Positions 52,147-61,022 of a stretch of 64,000 bases of DNA are shown one piece after another. Source of the stretch: Desulfurivibrio dismutans. Its GTDB lineage: Bacteria > Desulfobacterota > Desulfobulbia > Desulfobulbales > Desulfurivibrionaceae. The stretch covers positions 220,532 through 284,531 of the forward strand of contig NZ_JARGDQ010000005.1 of NCBI RefSeq assembly GCF_029210385.1, given 5' to 3'. Both the position numbers and the translations under genes were made by a program. Within the stretch, counting starts at the first letter, position 1, and the number at the start of each line of letters is the position of its first letter. The notes beneath the pieces were generated by a model. It worked only from the letters and a program-made list of their open reading frames with translations, did no database searches and was not told where the DNA came from.

Positions 52147-53088
52147 ATGAAAATGGAAAAAGTCGAACAGCTGCGCCACTACTACCTGCGCCACGACAAA
52201 AAGTTTCCCCATGTCTGGTGCCCCGGTTGCGGCAACGGCATCATTCTGGGTTCACTGATCCGGGCCATCGATAAAATCGGCCTGAGCAAGGACGAGGTGG
52301 TGCTGGCCTCGGGCATCGGCTGTGCCGGGCGGATGCCGGTCTATGCCGATTTCAACACCCTGCACACCACCCACGGCCGCGCCCTGACCTTTGCCACCGG
52401 CATCAAGCTGGCCCGGCCCGAGCTGAACCTGATCACCGTGATGGGGGACGGCGATGCCACCGGGATCGGCGGCAACCATTTCATCCACGCCGCCCGCCGC
52501 AACCTCAACCTCACCGCCATCATTATCAATAACCAGATCTACGGCATGACCGGCGGCCAGTATTCCCCCACCACCCCCTACGGGGCCAAGGCCGCCACCG
52601 CCACCGGCGGCCACCTGGAACACGCCTTCTCCATCGCCGACCTGGCGGTGACCGCCGGCGCCTCTTTCGTCGCCCGGGGTACGGTTTACCATGTGCCCCA
52701 CCTGGACAAGTTGATCGAGCAGGGGATTCGCAAAAACGGCTTTGCGGTGATCGAGATCATGGCCTACTGCCACACCCAGTTTGGTCGGCGCAACAAGATG
52801 GGCGACGCGGTGACCATGATGGAGAAATTGCGCGACCGGGCGGTGGCCGTCAAGGACCCGGGCGCTGCCGGTTCTCCCGGCACTGCCGTTGCCGCTGGCG
52901 CTTCCGACACCCCGGGCGCCGCCGCGTCAGCCGGCGCCCTTGACTCCGACTCCCTCGATACGCTGGACGGCAAGTTCGCCATCGGGGTGCTCACCGACGT
53001 GGAAAAACCCGACTACATCGCCGAATACGCCAGGCTCCGGGCGGCGTCCCGCCTCAACGCCCAAAACGCCGGGAATGCGGGAAAATAA
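52147..53088 (+). CDS. korB: 2-oxoglutarate:ferredoxin oxidoreductase beta subunit
   Basis: 313 aa. WCPGCGNG at the N-terminus; thiamine-diphosphate motif GDGDATGIGGNHFIHAARRN with NNQIYGMTGGQYSPTT. After the fold ends, at about residue 230, comes a 40-residue Gly/Ala/Ser/Pro stretch (DPGAAGSPGTAVAAGASDTP and on), then a conserved-looking FAIGVLTDVEKPDYIAEYA tail. The insert is not part of the family and is probably disordered. korC follows after a 170-base gap filled by hairpins that begin three bases past the stop. Confidence 0.9.
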   Translation: MKMEKVEQLRHYYLRHDKKFPHVWCPGCGNGIILGSLIRAIDKIGLSKDEVVLASGIGCAGRMPVYADFNTLHTTHGRALTFATGIKLARPELNLITVMGDGDATGIGGNHFIHAARRNLNLTAIIINNQIYGMTGGQYSPTTPYGAKAATATGGHLEHAFSIADLAVTAGASFVARGTVYHVPHLDKLIEQGIRKNGFAVIEIMAYCHTQFGRRNKMGDAVTMMEKLRDRAVAVKDPGAAGSPGTAVAAGASDTPGAAASAGALDSDSLDTLDGKFAIGVLTDVEKPDYIAEYARLRAASRLNAQNAGNAGK

Positions 53089-53090
53089 CC

Positions 53091-53237
53091 GTTGATGACT
53101 TCGCAAGAAGTCATCAACGCGCCCATGGATGGGCGCGCAAATCAATAGCTTGCCGTGTAAGCTATTGATTTGTAAGGAAAGCGGAAACCGCGTTTTCGCT
53201 TTCCGGGGAGCAAAAAGTCCATGGACGGACTTTTTGC
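53091..53237. repeat. Five-hairpin array between korB and korC
   Basis: Stems in order: GTTGATGACTT / AAGTCATCAAC; GCGCCCAT / ATGGGCGC; AAATCAATAGCTT / AAGCTATTGATTT; GGAAAGCG / CGCTTTCC; GCAAAAAGTCC / GGACTTTTTGC. The last two match 4538-4593, and the first two resemble 22964-23022 in form. It starts three bases after the korB stop and ends about 20 bases before korC, inside an operon. Confidence 0.85.
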
Positions 53238-53258
53238 GACATCATCACCGTTGGGGAA

Positions 53259-53861
53259 ATGACCGTTATGGAAGAAGAACGCTACGAAATACGGCTGGGC
53301 GGCTCCGGCGGCCAGGGTATCATCCTGGCGGCGGTGATTTTGGCCGAGGCCGCCGGCCTGCACGGCGACAACCACGTCTGTCAGACCCAGAGCTACGGCC
53401 CCGAAGCCCGGGGCGGCAAGAGCAAGGCCGAGGTGGTGATCAGCAGCCGCGAGATCGACTACCCCAAGGTAATCCGGATGGACCTCTTCCTGGCCATGAA
53501 CCAGGCCTCGCTGGACGCCTACTTCTACGACTTCAAACCCAACGGCCTGCTGGTGGTGGACGCCACCTTCGTTAAGCAGACGCCCACCAGCCGGGCCATT
53601 GCCATTCCTTTCACCCGTATCGCCCGCGAACAGTTCGAGCAAGAGATGGTGGCCAACGTGGTGGCCCTGGGCGCCCTGGCCCACCTCTGCCCCAGGGTGG
53701 AGGAAGCCCACCTGCTGGAGGCGGTGCTGGCCCGGGTCCCTCCCCACACCCAAACCCTCAACCGCGAAGCCTTCGCCGCCGGCCTGGCCGCCGCCCAAAA
53801 AATCAAGCTGGAAAACCTCCCCCGCTCCATCGTCCCTGACCAGGAAGAGCAGGAAATTTAA
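53259..53861 (+). CDS. korC: 2-oxoglutarate:ferredoxin oxidoreductase gamma subunit
   Basis: 200 aa. Gamma-type fold: RLGGSGGQGIILAAVILAEAA, QTQSYGPEARGGKSKAEVVIS, DLFLAMNQASLDAY, and VALGALAHLCP near the end. Completes the four-subunit KOR (delta, alpha, beta, gamma order). ATG 53259 has a weak GGGGAA site; a second ATG three codons on is possible. About 250 bases of low-content sequence separate it from sucC. Confidence 0.9.
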   Translation: MTVMEEERYEIRLGGSGGQGIILAAVILAEAAGLHGDNHVCQTQSYGPEARGGKSKAEVVISSREIDYPKVIRMDLFLAMNQASLDAYFYDFKPNGLLVVDATFVKQTPTSRAIAIPFTRIAREQFEQEMVANVVALGALAHLCPRVEEAHLLEAVLARVPPHTQTLNREAFAAGLAAAQKIKLENLPRSIVPDQEEQEI

Positions 53862-54113
53862 GGCCGGGTTGTCTTCCGGCCAGTTTCCCGGTTCAACGGA
53901 TATCTCTTCGGAAACATGAAAAATCTGTTCATTATAGGCCTTTTGGTTGCCCTTGAGGTACCAGATCAATAGCAGGGTGGGCGATATTTATTGACAAGCC
54001 ATTCGGCAACAGTTACGGGAAAAACTCCTTCAACAGCGAACTTTTATCATGAGAACGGTAACTGTCCAGTTCGTGCCAGGTTGTGGCGCGGCGCTGGAAG
54101 ATGGAAAACATCT

Positions 54114-55523
54114 GTGAAAATCCACGAATTTCAGAGCAAGGAGCTGTTAAGCCGTCACCGGGTGTTGGTGCCGCCGGGGGCAGTGGCGGCGGATATGGCC
54201 GTGGTGCGGCAAATTATCGCCCGGGCCGACACCTTCCCCCTGGTGGTCAAGGCCCAGGTGCTGGCCGGCGGCCGGGGCCAGGGCGGCGGGGTTCGGGTGT
54301 GCGCCAACCGCGAGCAGGCCCTGGCGGCGGCGGCGGACATTTTGGGGATGCGCCTGGTCACCGCGCAAACCGGGGCCGAGGGGCAACTGGTCAACCGGAT
54401 CCTGTTGGAGCAGGGGGTGGCCATCGAGCAGGAGTTTTATCTCAGCCTGCTGGTGGATCGGGCCACGGCGACCATCACCTTCCTGGCCAGCGCCGTTGGC
54501 GGCATGGCCATTGAAGAGCTGGCCGCCAGCCGCCCGGAAATGCTGGTCCGGGTGGCGGTGGACCCCTTGGCCGGCCTGCAGGGCTTTCACCTGCGCCAAC
54601 TGGCCTTCGGCCTGGAACTGCCGCCCGAGTTGCACCGGGAGTTCGGCGCCCTGTGCCGCAATCTCTACCACTGTTTCACCAGCCTGGATTGCCTGCTGCT
54701 GGAGATCAACCCCCTGGTTTTGACCAGCCGGGAATCCGGCCAAGCTCTTGCCGGCCAAGTTCTTGGTCGCGGCACCGGGGTGGGGGCCGCGAAACCCGGT
54801 AGCGGCCCCCGTTCAGGCGCGACGGAAGAGGACTCCGGCCCGGCACCCCGTTTTGTCGCCCTGGATGCCAAGCTGGAATTTGATGACAACGCCCTGTTTC
54901 GCCACCCCGAGTTGCCGGAGCTGCGCGACCCCGACGAAGAGTCGGAGCCGGAACGGCGGGCGCGGGAGGCGGGCCTTAACTATATCGGCCTTAATGGCAA
55001 TATCGCCAGCATGGTCAACGGCGCCGGGCTGGCCATGGCGACCATGGACCTGATCAAGCAGGCCGGCGGCGAGCCGGCCAACTTCCTCGACGTGGGCGGC
55101 GGCGCCAGTGCCGAAATGGTGGCCGAGGGGCTGCGGATCATCCTCCAGGACCCACGGGTGGAGGCGGTGTTGATCAATATTTTCGGCGGCATTCTCCGCT
55201 GTGATCTCCTGGCCCAAGGGGTGGTGGAGGCCGCCCGCCACACCGCCGTCAAGGTGCCGCTGATTGTCCGGCTGGAAGGGACCAACGTCGAGCAGGGGCG
55301 GCAAATCTTGAATGACGCCGGGCTTGACCTGACCTTTGCCGCCGACCTTGGTGAGGTAAGTCGGGCGGTGGCCGCCCTGACCGCCGGTAAGCAGGACGCT
55401 GGCGCTGCGAACAAGCAGGAAGCGATGACCGGGCAAGCCGCTGGCAATCCCGTCGCGTCGCCGACGTCACCGGCATCACCGGTGGCCGGGGCCGTTAATC
55501 GCCATCGGGAGCGGCGGCCATGA
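54114..55523 (+). CDS. sucC: Succinyl-CoA synthetase beta subunit, with two low-complexity insertions
   Basis: 469 aa against the usual ~390. ATP-grasp N-terminus [91 protein letters not shown]. Extra material: about 38 residues ([20 protein letters not shown] and on) between LEINPLVL and LDAKLEFDD, carrying a GGGGGCCGC hairpin, and a ~45-residue Ala/Pro/Thr tail. The GTG start at 54114 begins the conserved fold; an upstream in-frame ATG (53991) adds unrelated residues. Interconverts succinyl-CoA and succinate with nucleotide. Confidence 0.88.
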   Translation: MKIHEFQSKELLSRHRVLVPPGAVAADMAVVRQIIARADTFPLVVKAQVLAGGRGQGGGVRVCANREQALAAAADILGMRLVTAQTGAEGQLVNRILLEQGVAIEQEFYLSLLVDRATATITFLASAVGGMAIEELAASRPEMLVRVAVDPLAGLQGFHLRQLAFGLELPPELHREFGALCRNLYHCFTSLDCLLLEINPLVLTSRESGQALAGQVLGRGTGVGAAKPGSGPRSGATEEDSGPAPRFVALDAKLEFDDNALFRHPELPELRDPDEESEPERRAREAGLNYIGLNGNIASMVNGAGLAMATMDLIKQAGGEPANFLDVGGGASAEMVAEGLRIILQDPRVEAVLINIFGGILRCDLLAQGVVEAARHTAVKVPLIVRLEGTNVEQGRQILNDAGLDLTFAADLGEVSRAVAALTAGKQDAGAANKQEAMTGQAAGNPVASPTSPASPVAGAVNRHRERRP

Positions 55524-56395
55524 GTATCTTTGTCAATGGTGATACCCGAGTGGTGGTCCAGGGGATCACCGGCCGCGAGGGGCAGTTCCACAGCCGGCAT
55601 TGCCGCGAGTACGGCACCCGGGTGGTGGCCGGCGTCACCCCCGGCAAGGGCGGCCTGGAGCAGGACGGGGTGCCGGTTTTCAACACCGTCGGCGGGGCGG
55701 TTAAGGCCACCGGCGCCGACTGCAGCCTGATCTTCGTCCCGCCGCCCTTTGCCGCCGAGGCCATCATGGAGGCGGCGGAAGCGGGGGTGGGGCTGATCGT
55801 TGCCGTCACCGAGGGGATTCCGGTTCATGATATGCTCAGGGTCAAGGCGTTTCTGGCCTCCCGCCCGGTTCGCCTGATCGGCCCCAACTGCCCCGGCCTG
55901 ATCACCCCCGGCCAGTGCAAGGTGGGGATCATGCCCGGGGCCATCCACGCGCCCGGCGGCCCCATCGGGGTGGTTTCCCGCTCCGGTACCCTGACCTATG
56001 AGGTGGTGTGGCAGTTGAGCCGGGCCGGCCTGGGCCAGAGCAGCTGTGTCGGGATCGGCGGCGATCCCGTCCAGGGCACCAGTTTCATCGATTGCCTGGC
56101 CGCCTTCGAGGCCGACCCGGAGACCGACGGGGTGGTGCTGGTGGGGGAGATCGGCGGCAGCGCCGAGGAGGAGGCGGCCCGCTACATCGCCACCCACATG
56201 CGCAAGCCGGTGGTGGCCTTCATCGCCGGCCTGACCGCTCCGCCGGGACGACGCATGGGCCACGCCGGGGCCATTGTCAGCGGCACCAGCGGCAGCGCCG
56301 CCGGCAAGGTGGCGGCCCTGCGCGAGCACGGGGTGCAGGTAGTGGAAGAGTTGGCCGGGCTGGGCGGTTTTTGCGCCCGCTTTTTCGACAAGTAA
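55520..56395 (+). CDS. sucD: Succinyl-CoA synthetase alpha subunit
   Basis: 291 aa. CoA-binding [48 protein letters not shown], and the phospho-His block [13 protein letters not shown]. Forms the synthetase with SucC, whose gene it overlaps by four bases (ATGA). Last gene of the kor-suc run. The stop is followed within six bases by an insertion-sequence-like end. Confidence 0.95.
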   Translation: MSIFVNGDTRVVVQGITGREGQFHSRHCREYGTRVVAGVTPGKGGLEQDGVPVFNTVGGAVKATGADCSLIFVPPPFAAEAIMEAAEAGVGLIVAVTEGIPVHDMLRVKAFLASRPVRLIGPNCPGLITPGQCKVGIMPGAIHAPGGPIGVVSRSGTLTYEVVWQLSRAGLGQSSCVGIGGDPVQGTSFIDCLAAFEADPETDGVVLVGEIGGSAEEEAARYIATHMRKPVVAFIAGLTAPPGRRMGHAGAIVSGTSGSAAGKVAALREHGVQVVEELAGLGGFCARFFDK

Positions 56396-56400
56396 TATAC

Positions 56401-56430
56401 TGAGGTAGGCTGAAAATGATGGATGTCCAC
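56401..56430 (+). repeat. Insertion-sequence-like end, left copy
   Basis: The first 23 bases (TGAGGTAGGCTGAAAATGAT, then GGA) are identical to the left arm of the element at 58367, after which it diverges. It marks the left edge of an AT-richer island. Confidence 0.75.
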
Positions 56431-56436
56431 TATTGA

Positions 56437-56595
56437 CGACCGACCTCACTACCGACCTTGCTGGAAGTGAAATACAATGTCCTAAGTGACGCCGCCGCTA
56501 GTCTCGGCAGTATCCCGGAGATCCGGGAACTGTTCATTGGCTTCCAGCAATATTTATATGAAGCGAAAAACCCCATGGGCGTGCAAGTATTATGA
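56437..56595 (+). other. Unrecognised open frame or gene fragment
   Basis: 52 codons open without ATG. The last 40 residues look protein-like (VLSDAAASLGSIPEIRELFI, then GFQQYLYEAKNPMGVQVL). No family recognised. It is probably the end of a gene broken by the adjacent insertion-sequence end. Confidence 0.3.
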
Positions 56596-56671
56596 AACTC
56601 GGTTCTTGATGAGCAAGTTGCATGGGGGTTGTCTCGGATGTCAATTCGCCGTCTCGATGAGAGGTAATTGA

Positions 56672-58345
56672 GTGTTAGACGCAGATGTCATTGTCATTGG
56701 ATCGGGTTCAGGCGGCTTGACTGCGGCAGTAAGCCTTGCTCAGAGCGGGCAAAGAGTCCTGGTTTTAGAGCAGCACGAGGCGCCGGGCGGCTGGTGCCAC
56801 AGCTTCAACCGCGGGGGCTATCATTTTTCTCCTGGTGTTCACTACGTCGGACAATTGGAGGCGGGCGGTACTACCGCAAAAATTTACGAGGGCCTTGGTG
56901 TAGCCGACGATCTTCAGTTTTTCGAACTTGATTCAAATGCGTTTGAGCAATGCATAGTTGATGGCCGGCGCTTTGACTATTGCCGGGACGTCCACAAGTT
57001 AAGCGATCGATTTCAACAGAGATTTCCGGCCGATGCCAAAGGATTGAAGGACTATTTTCAAATCTTGGAGCTTGCGTACAATCAAATCCCCTTAATGTCT
57101 GACGTTAGTTCCGTTCTGGATCTGGTGACCGTGCCTTACCGTACGAGGCATCTCGGCAGGTACGGATTATTTTCTCTAAAATCAATGCTGAAAAAAAGAG
57201 TTTGCGATCCGTTGGCCCGGGCCTTTTTGTCGATTCAGACGGGCGACCATGGTCTTCCTCCGCGTCTTGCGCCATTTGGTCTTCATTGCGGAGTCATGGG
57301 CCATTATTTTAATGGCGGATATTACCCTGTCGGCGGCGGGATGGCGATTCCGCTGGCGTTGAGAAAAGCTCTTAAAAAGCACGGCGGAGAAATTCGGCTG
57401 AACTCTCGAGTCACCAAAATACTGTTAGAAAATCGCCGAGCCGTGGGTGTGGAACTTATCAACGGAACTAAACTAAGGGCGAAGTTTGTGGTTTCAAATG
57501 CGGATCCTCATCAAACTTACTCGAACCTCGTTGGCCTTGTTAATTTGAGCCGGGGCCTGAAAAGGAAGCTCGACAAAACCCGCTACTCGCTTCCGGCCAT
57601 CAGTTTATTTTTTGCGGTCGACGTGGATGTTCGTAAACTTGGAATGAGTTCGGGGAATGTCTGGTACATGAAGAGCACCGACTTTGATGGGATTTTTGAT
57701 CGCGCGATATCAGCAAAACTTTTTGAGCAGGACGAATTTGAGGGACTCTTTGTTACGGCGTTGAGCCTTAAGGATCCTACGCAATACAACGGCCGGCATC
57801 ATACGCTTGAGGCTGTGACTTTTGTGGGATTCGAGGCCTTTAAAGAGTTTGAAAATTCAAATCCCAACTCTCGACCGGCGGCATATCTCAAATTAAAAGA
57901 AAAAATATCAAAGATGATGATCAAGACTCTTGATCGTGCGGTGCCCGGACTTTCCCGGCACATTGTCTTTAGTGAGTTGGGTACGCCTACGACAAGCCGG
58001 CATTTTATCAACACTACCGAAGGGGCCAGTTACGGAACTGAAAAAAGCCGTTTTCAGATTGGTCCTTTTGCCTATAAAATTCGGACCGAAATCGAAAATC
58101 TTTATCTGTGTGGTGCAAGTACCTCGTCCCACGGGGTGAGCGGCGCTGCGTTCTCGGGGCTCGATGCCGCCGTCGCTGTTCTTGCTTGCAAACGAAAAGA
58201 CCTGTTAAGAAATTCAACCCAACGGATGCGCACCTTTTCGGCTGAAAAGCCGGAGACCTGGCCGGCTGCGCTCGTTGATCGAATTGCGCGGAAGCAAAAT
58301 AGCTCTACAGGTAACTTTCAACTCTCAAGTCCAACTATTTCATGA
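56672..58345 (+). CDS. FAD-dependent oxidoreductase, phytoene desaturase / retinol saturase-like
   Basis: 557 aa. N-terminal dinucleotide-binding VIVIGSGSGGLTAAVSLAQSG with EQHEAPGGWCHSF; GGYYPVGGGMAIPLALRKAL; FVVSNADPHQTY; C-terminal FAD contact NLYLCGASTSSHGVSGAAFSGLDAA. Resembles CrtI/CrtISO and all-trans-retinol 13,14-reductase relatives that act on polyenes or other hydrophobic substrates. GTG start after GAGAGGTAA. Codon use and base composition are clearly AT-richer than flanking genes, and it lies between insertion-sequence-like ends, so recent transfer is likely. No carotenoid genes are near; substrate unknown. Confidence 0.82.
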   Translation: MLDADVIVIGSGSGGLTAAVSLAQSGQRVLVLEQHEAPGGWCHSFNRGGYHFSPGVHYVGQLEAGGTTAKIYEGLGVADDLQFFELDSNAFEQCIVDGRRFDYCRDVHKLSDRFQQRFPADAKGLKDYFQILELAYNQIPLMSDVSSVLDLVTVPYRTRHLGRYGLFSLKSMLKKRVCDPLARAFLSIQTGDHGLPPRLAPFGLHCGVMGHYFNGGYYPVGGGMAIPLALRKALKKHGGEIRLNSRVTKILLENRRAVGVELINGTKLRAKFVVSNADPHQTYSNLVGLVNLSRGLKRKLDKTRYSLPAISLFFAVDVDVRKLGMSSGNVWYMKSTDFDGIFDRAISAKLFEQDEFEGLFVTALSLKDPTQYNGRHHTLEAVTFVGFEAFKEFENSNPNSRPAAYLKLKEKISKMMIKTLDRAVPGLSRHIVFSELGTPTTSRHFINTTEGASYGTEKSRFQIGPFAYKIRTEIENLYLCGASTSSHGVSGAAFSGLDAAVAVLACKRKDLLRNSTQRMRTFSAEKPETWPAALVDRIARKQNSSTGNFQLSSPTIS

Positions 58346-58366
58346 TTAATGTGAACTCTCTTGGAA

Positions 58367-58451
58367 TGAGGTAGGCTGAAAATGATGGACACGAAAACTC
58401 TGATCATTCATAACCCAGAGTGGAGGTGTCCATCATTTTCAGTCTACCTCA
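58367..58451. mobile_element. 85-bp miniature inverted-repeat element
   Basis: 26-bp terminal inverted repeats (58367-58392 and 58426-58451) matching at 25 of 26 positions, ends TGAGGTAG / CTACCTCA, with 33 bases between. No transposase. The same end occurs at 56401, two kilobases left. An internally deleted insertion sequence of unknown family. Confidence 0.82.
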
Positions 58452-58463
58452 AAGTGTTGATTG

Positions 58464-58904
58464 TCAGTCAAAAGTCAGGCGGTTGAAGCCACCGGCCGGG
58501 TACCAGGGGCGGGAGGCGTTGAGGCCGTTGATTTCCATGATGCAGACCTCCAGCACCAGGTAGGTTTTGGTGCCCTTGCGCACACAGGCGGTGATGGTGT
58601 CGCCGTGGTGTCCCAGGGCGGCGTGGAGGTGGATTTTGGGCTCGTTGTTTTCGTTCCAGAAGATGCTGCCGCTGCCCAGGGTTTCCCGGGCCCCCTCCAC
58701 CTCTTGCCAGACCGGGTCCGGGGGCATCACCGGTTCTTTGGGGCCGGTGACCACTCCGGCCTGGCGCAGGCCGCCGATCACCCAGAACCAGGCGCTGCGA
58801 ATCTCCTCCCGGCGGATCACCTCGGTGAGGCCGTCCAGAAAATCATCCCCCTCGTCAAAGCGGACGCTGAACACGCGGCCGCAGGTGCCGCTGCGGTAGT
58901 CCAT
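58464..58904 (-). CDS. PPC (DUF296) domain protein
   Basis: 146 aa, one PPC domain as in archaeal and bacterial single-domain members and in plant AT-hook proteins. VFSVRFDEGDDFLDGLTEVI; FWVIGGLRQAGVVTG; the His-rich site KIHLHAALGHHGDT, which binds metal in solved members; CVRKGTKTYLVLEVCIMEI. Possible DNA or nucleotide binding; role unknown. It stands alone next to the miniature element. Confidence 0.85.
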   Translation of the reverse strand: MDYRSGTCGRVFSVRFDEGDDFLDGLTEVIRREEIRSAWFWVIGGLRQAGVVTGPKEPVMPPDPVWQEVEGARETLGSGSIFWNENNEPKIHLHAALGHHGDTITACVRKGTKTYLVLEVCIMEINGLNASRPWYPAGGFNRLTFD

Positions 58905-59006
58905 CTCTTGCCTCCCTGGCTCGTTACTTCGTTGATTCGTTGAGTTGGTTCAGTCGTGACTTAACAGCCTGTTGAAAGGCTATCGGACTTTTTTTAAAAG
59001 GACTGA

Positions 59007-59600
59007 TTAGTCTTGCGGGCTGTCGCTCCGGGCGGTACCTTGCGCCGCCTCTTGGGCTGCCAGCAGCTTTTGTCTTTCCTGCAGCCCCTTGAGGTGGCGG
59101 AAAATCTCCCGGCTGTGGGTGATTTTGCGGCTGCGGGCGTAGCGGGCGGCCAGGCCGCGAATCTCCTGGGAATCCAGTTCGGGCAGCAATTGTCGGGCTT
59201 GGTCCAGGGCCGGGCTGGGCCAGTGGGCGGGCATGGGTTCTTCCTGCTGTCGGGCCTCTTCAAAGGCGGCGATGGCGTCGGTGATAATCCCCTGGCGCAA
59301 CTGCTCCACCTGGTGCAACTCCTCGTTATCCTTGAGCTTGGAGCCCTTGCGGCGGGCCAGAAAATCCCCCAGTTGCCGGTAATCTTCCTCGTTCTGGCGC
59401 AATTCTTTGGCGATAAACTTGACCTGGCGCTTGCGGGCCCCGGCGTTTAGTTTGCCGGCGGCCAGGATCTCCCGCCGCAGGGGTTCCGCCACCGGCAGAT
59501 TTTTGATCTCGCCGGCCGACAGCGCCGCCAGTTCACCGGCCATCTTTTCCACCCGGGCAGCCTGGCGTTTTTTTTCTGATCGGCTGATGTCCATTTGCAT
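59007..59600 (-). CDS. darP: Ribosome-associated protein DarP (YjgA, DUF615)
   Basis: 197 aa, all helical and highly charged. ISRSEKKRQAARVEKMAGEL at the N-terminus; RQVKFIAKELR; the C-terminal HSREIFRHLKGLQE are YjgA signatures. DarP binds late 50S assembly intermediates in E. coli. The C-terminus is Gln/Ala-rich and longer than in E. coli. Divergent from kdnB across about 237 bases that show only a CGGCGG / CCGCCG hairpin. Confidence 0.88.
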   Translation of the reverse strand: MQMDISRSEKKRQAARVEKMAGELAALSAGEIKNLPVAEPLRREILAAGKLNAGARKRQVKFIAKELRQNEEDYRQLGDFLARRKGSKLKDNEELHQVEQLRQGIITDAIAAFEEARQQEEPMPAHWPSPALDQARQLLPELDSQEIRGLAARYARSRKITHSREIFRHLKGLQERQKLLAAQEAAQGTARSDSPQD

Positions 59601-59837
59601 CTTTTGCGTGTATTCCTAGTTGAGCTACGTTAAACTTGTCGGCGTCGCAAGAAGCCGCGCCGCCGACTGGGCACGCTTTGTAGCTGCTTGTTTTCGCTTT
59701 GCCGACCAATGCGTTTGGTGTTTTTGGCAAGGCCATCAAAGTTGCCCCTTTCACTAACCGGTAAAACCGGCGGTTGCCCGCAACTAACCAGCCGCCGGTG
59801 GTTTTGTAAACCAAATTCCGACATCAAGGATACGACC

Positions 59838-61010
59838 ATGCAAGAGCAGAATTTCACCGTCACCCAGCCCACCCGAATCCGCTTCGGAGTGGATACCGTC
59901 AACGACCTGGCCGCCATGGTGCGGGAGCTGGGGGGCAGCCGGGTTTTCCTGGTCATCGACCCCGGCGTGGTGGCCGCCGGCCTGCTCGATAAGGTTGAGG
60001 CCTCGCTCAAGGCCGACAAGATTCCCTTCACCGTTTACGATCAGGTGGACCCGGAGCCGGGGCTGAAGCTGGCCGACAACGGCGCCAAGCTGGCCAAGAA
60101 GGGCAAGTGCGATTGCGTGGTGGGTGTCGGCGGCGGCTCGGCCATGGATGTGGCCAAGGCGGTCAGCATCCTGTTGACCAACGGCGGCAAGGCCGAGGAT
60201 TACATCGGCCTGGGCAAGATAAGCAAGCCCGGAGTGCCCAAGATCATGATCCCCACCACCGCCGGCACCGGCGCCGAGGTGACCTTCACCGCTGTTTTCA
60301 TCAACGAGAAGACCAGCTCCAAGGCCGGCATGAACGGCGACCCCCTGTACCCCGACGCCGCCATCCTGGACCCGGCCCTGACCCTCAGCATCCCGCCGCA
60401 CATCACCGCCGCCACCGGCATCGACGCCCTGACCCACGCCCTGGAGGCCTACACCTCCACCCAGGCCCACACCATCTCCGACATGTACGCCCTGGAGGCC
60501 ATCGAGCTGATCGCCGGTAATCTGGGCAAGGCCTACGCTCACGGCGACAACCTGGAGGCCCGCAGCGCCGTGCTGTTGGGCAGCCTGCTGGCGGGCAAGG
60601 CCCTGGCCACCGCCGGGGTCGGGCTGGTGCATGCCATGGCCTATCCTTTGGGCGGCATGCACCAGATCCCCCACGGCCTCGCCAACGCGGTGCTGCTGCC
60701 TTACGTGATGGCCTACAACCTCATCGGCGCCCCGGAGCGTTTTGCCACCCTGGCCGAGATGTTCGGGGTTGATACCGCGGCCATGAATCTGCGGGAAGCG
60801 GCGGAGGCCTCGGTGGAGGCGGTCTGGAACCTTAATCAGGATGTAGGGATTCCCCGTAACCTGGAAGAGTTGGGAGTATCCAAAGAAGATATTCCGGAGA
60901 TGGCTAAGATCGCCCTTACCGTGGCCCGCCCGGTGGCCAATAACCCCCGCCGGCCAATCCTTGACGAAGTGATGGCGGTCTACGAAGAAGCATTTAACGG
61001 TTGGCAGTAA
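59838..61010 (+). CDS. kdnB: Iron-containing alcohol dehydrogenase family, probable Kdo 8-oxidase KdnB
   Basis: 390 aa. Family blocks: GGGSAMDVAKAVSILLTNGG, IPTTAGTGAEVTFTAVF, ATGIDALTHALEAYTS with metal His, and GLVHAMAYPLGGMHQIPHGLANAVLLPYV with two more metal His. In Shewanella, KdnB oxidises the C8 hydroxyl of Kdo and KdnA aminates it. Here kdnA follows at 12 bases and kdsB 2.2 kb on, which supports this role. ATG 59838 (MQEQNFTV); an upstream frame of 50 residues is not conserved. Without kdnA it would be only a generic alcohol dehydrogenase. Confidence 0.8.
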   Translation: MQEQNFTVTQPTRIRFGVDTVNDLAAMVRELGGSRVFLVIDPGVVAAGLLDKVEASLKADKIPFTVYDQVDPEPGLKLADNGAKLAKKGKCDCVVGVGGGSAMDVAKAVSILLTNGGKAEDYIGLGKISKPGVPKIMIPTTAGTGAEVTFTAVFINEKTSSKAGMNGDPLYPDAAILDPALTLSIPPHITAATGIDALTHALEAYTSTQAHTISDMYALEAIELIAGNLGKAYAHGDNLEARSAVLLGSLLAGKALATAGVGLVHAMAYPLGGMHQIPHGLANAVLLPYVMAYNLIGAPERFATLAEMFGVDTAAMNLREAAEASVEAVWNLNQDVGIPRNLEELGVSKEDIPEMAKIALTVARPVANNPRRPILDEVMAVYEEAFNGWQ

Positions 61011-61022
61011 GGAGAAATAACG

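Noticed and set aside
53991..54113. N-terminal extension of SucC from ATG 53991
   Set aside because: The 41 added residues have no likeness to the family, and the GTG at 54114 starts exactly at the conserved KIHEFQ.
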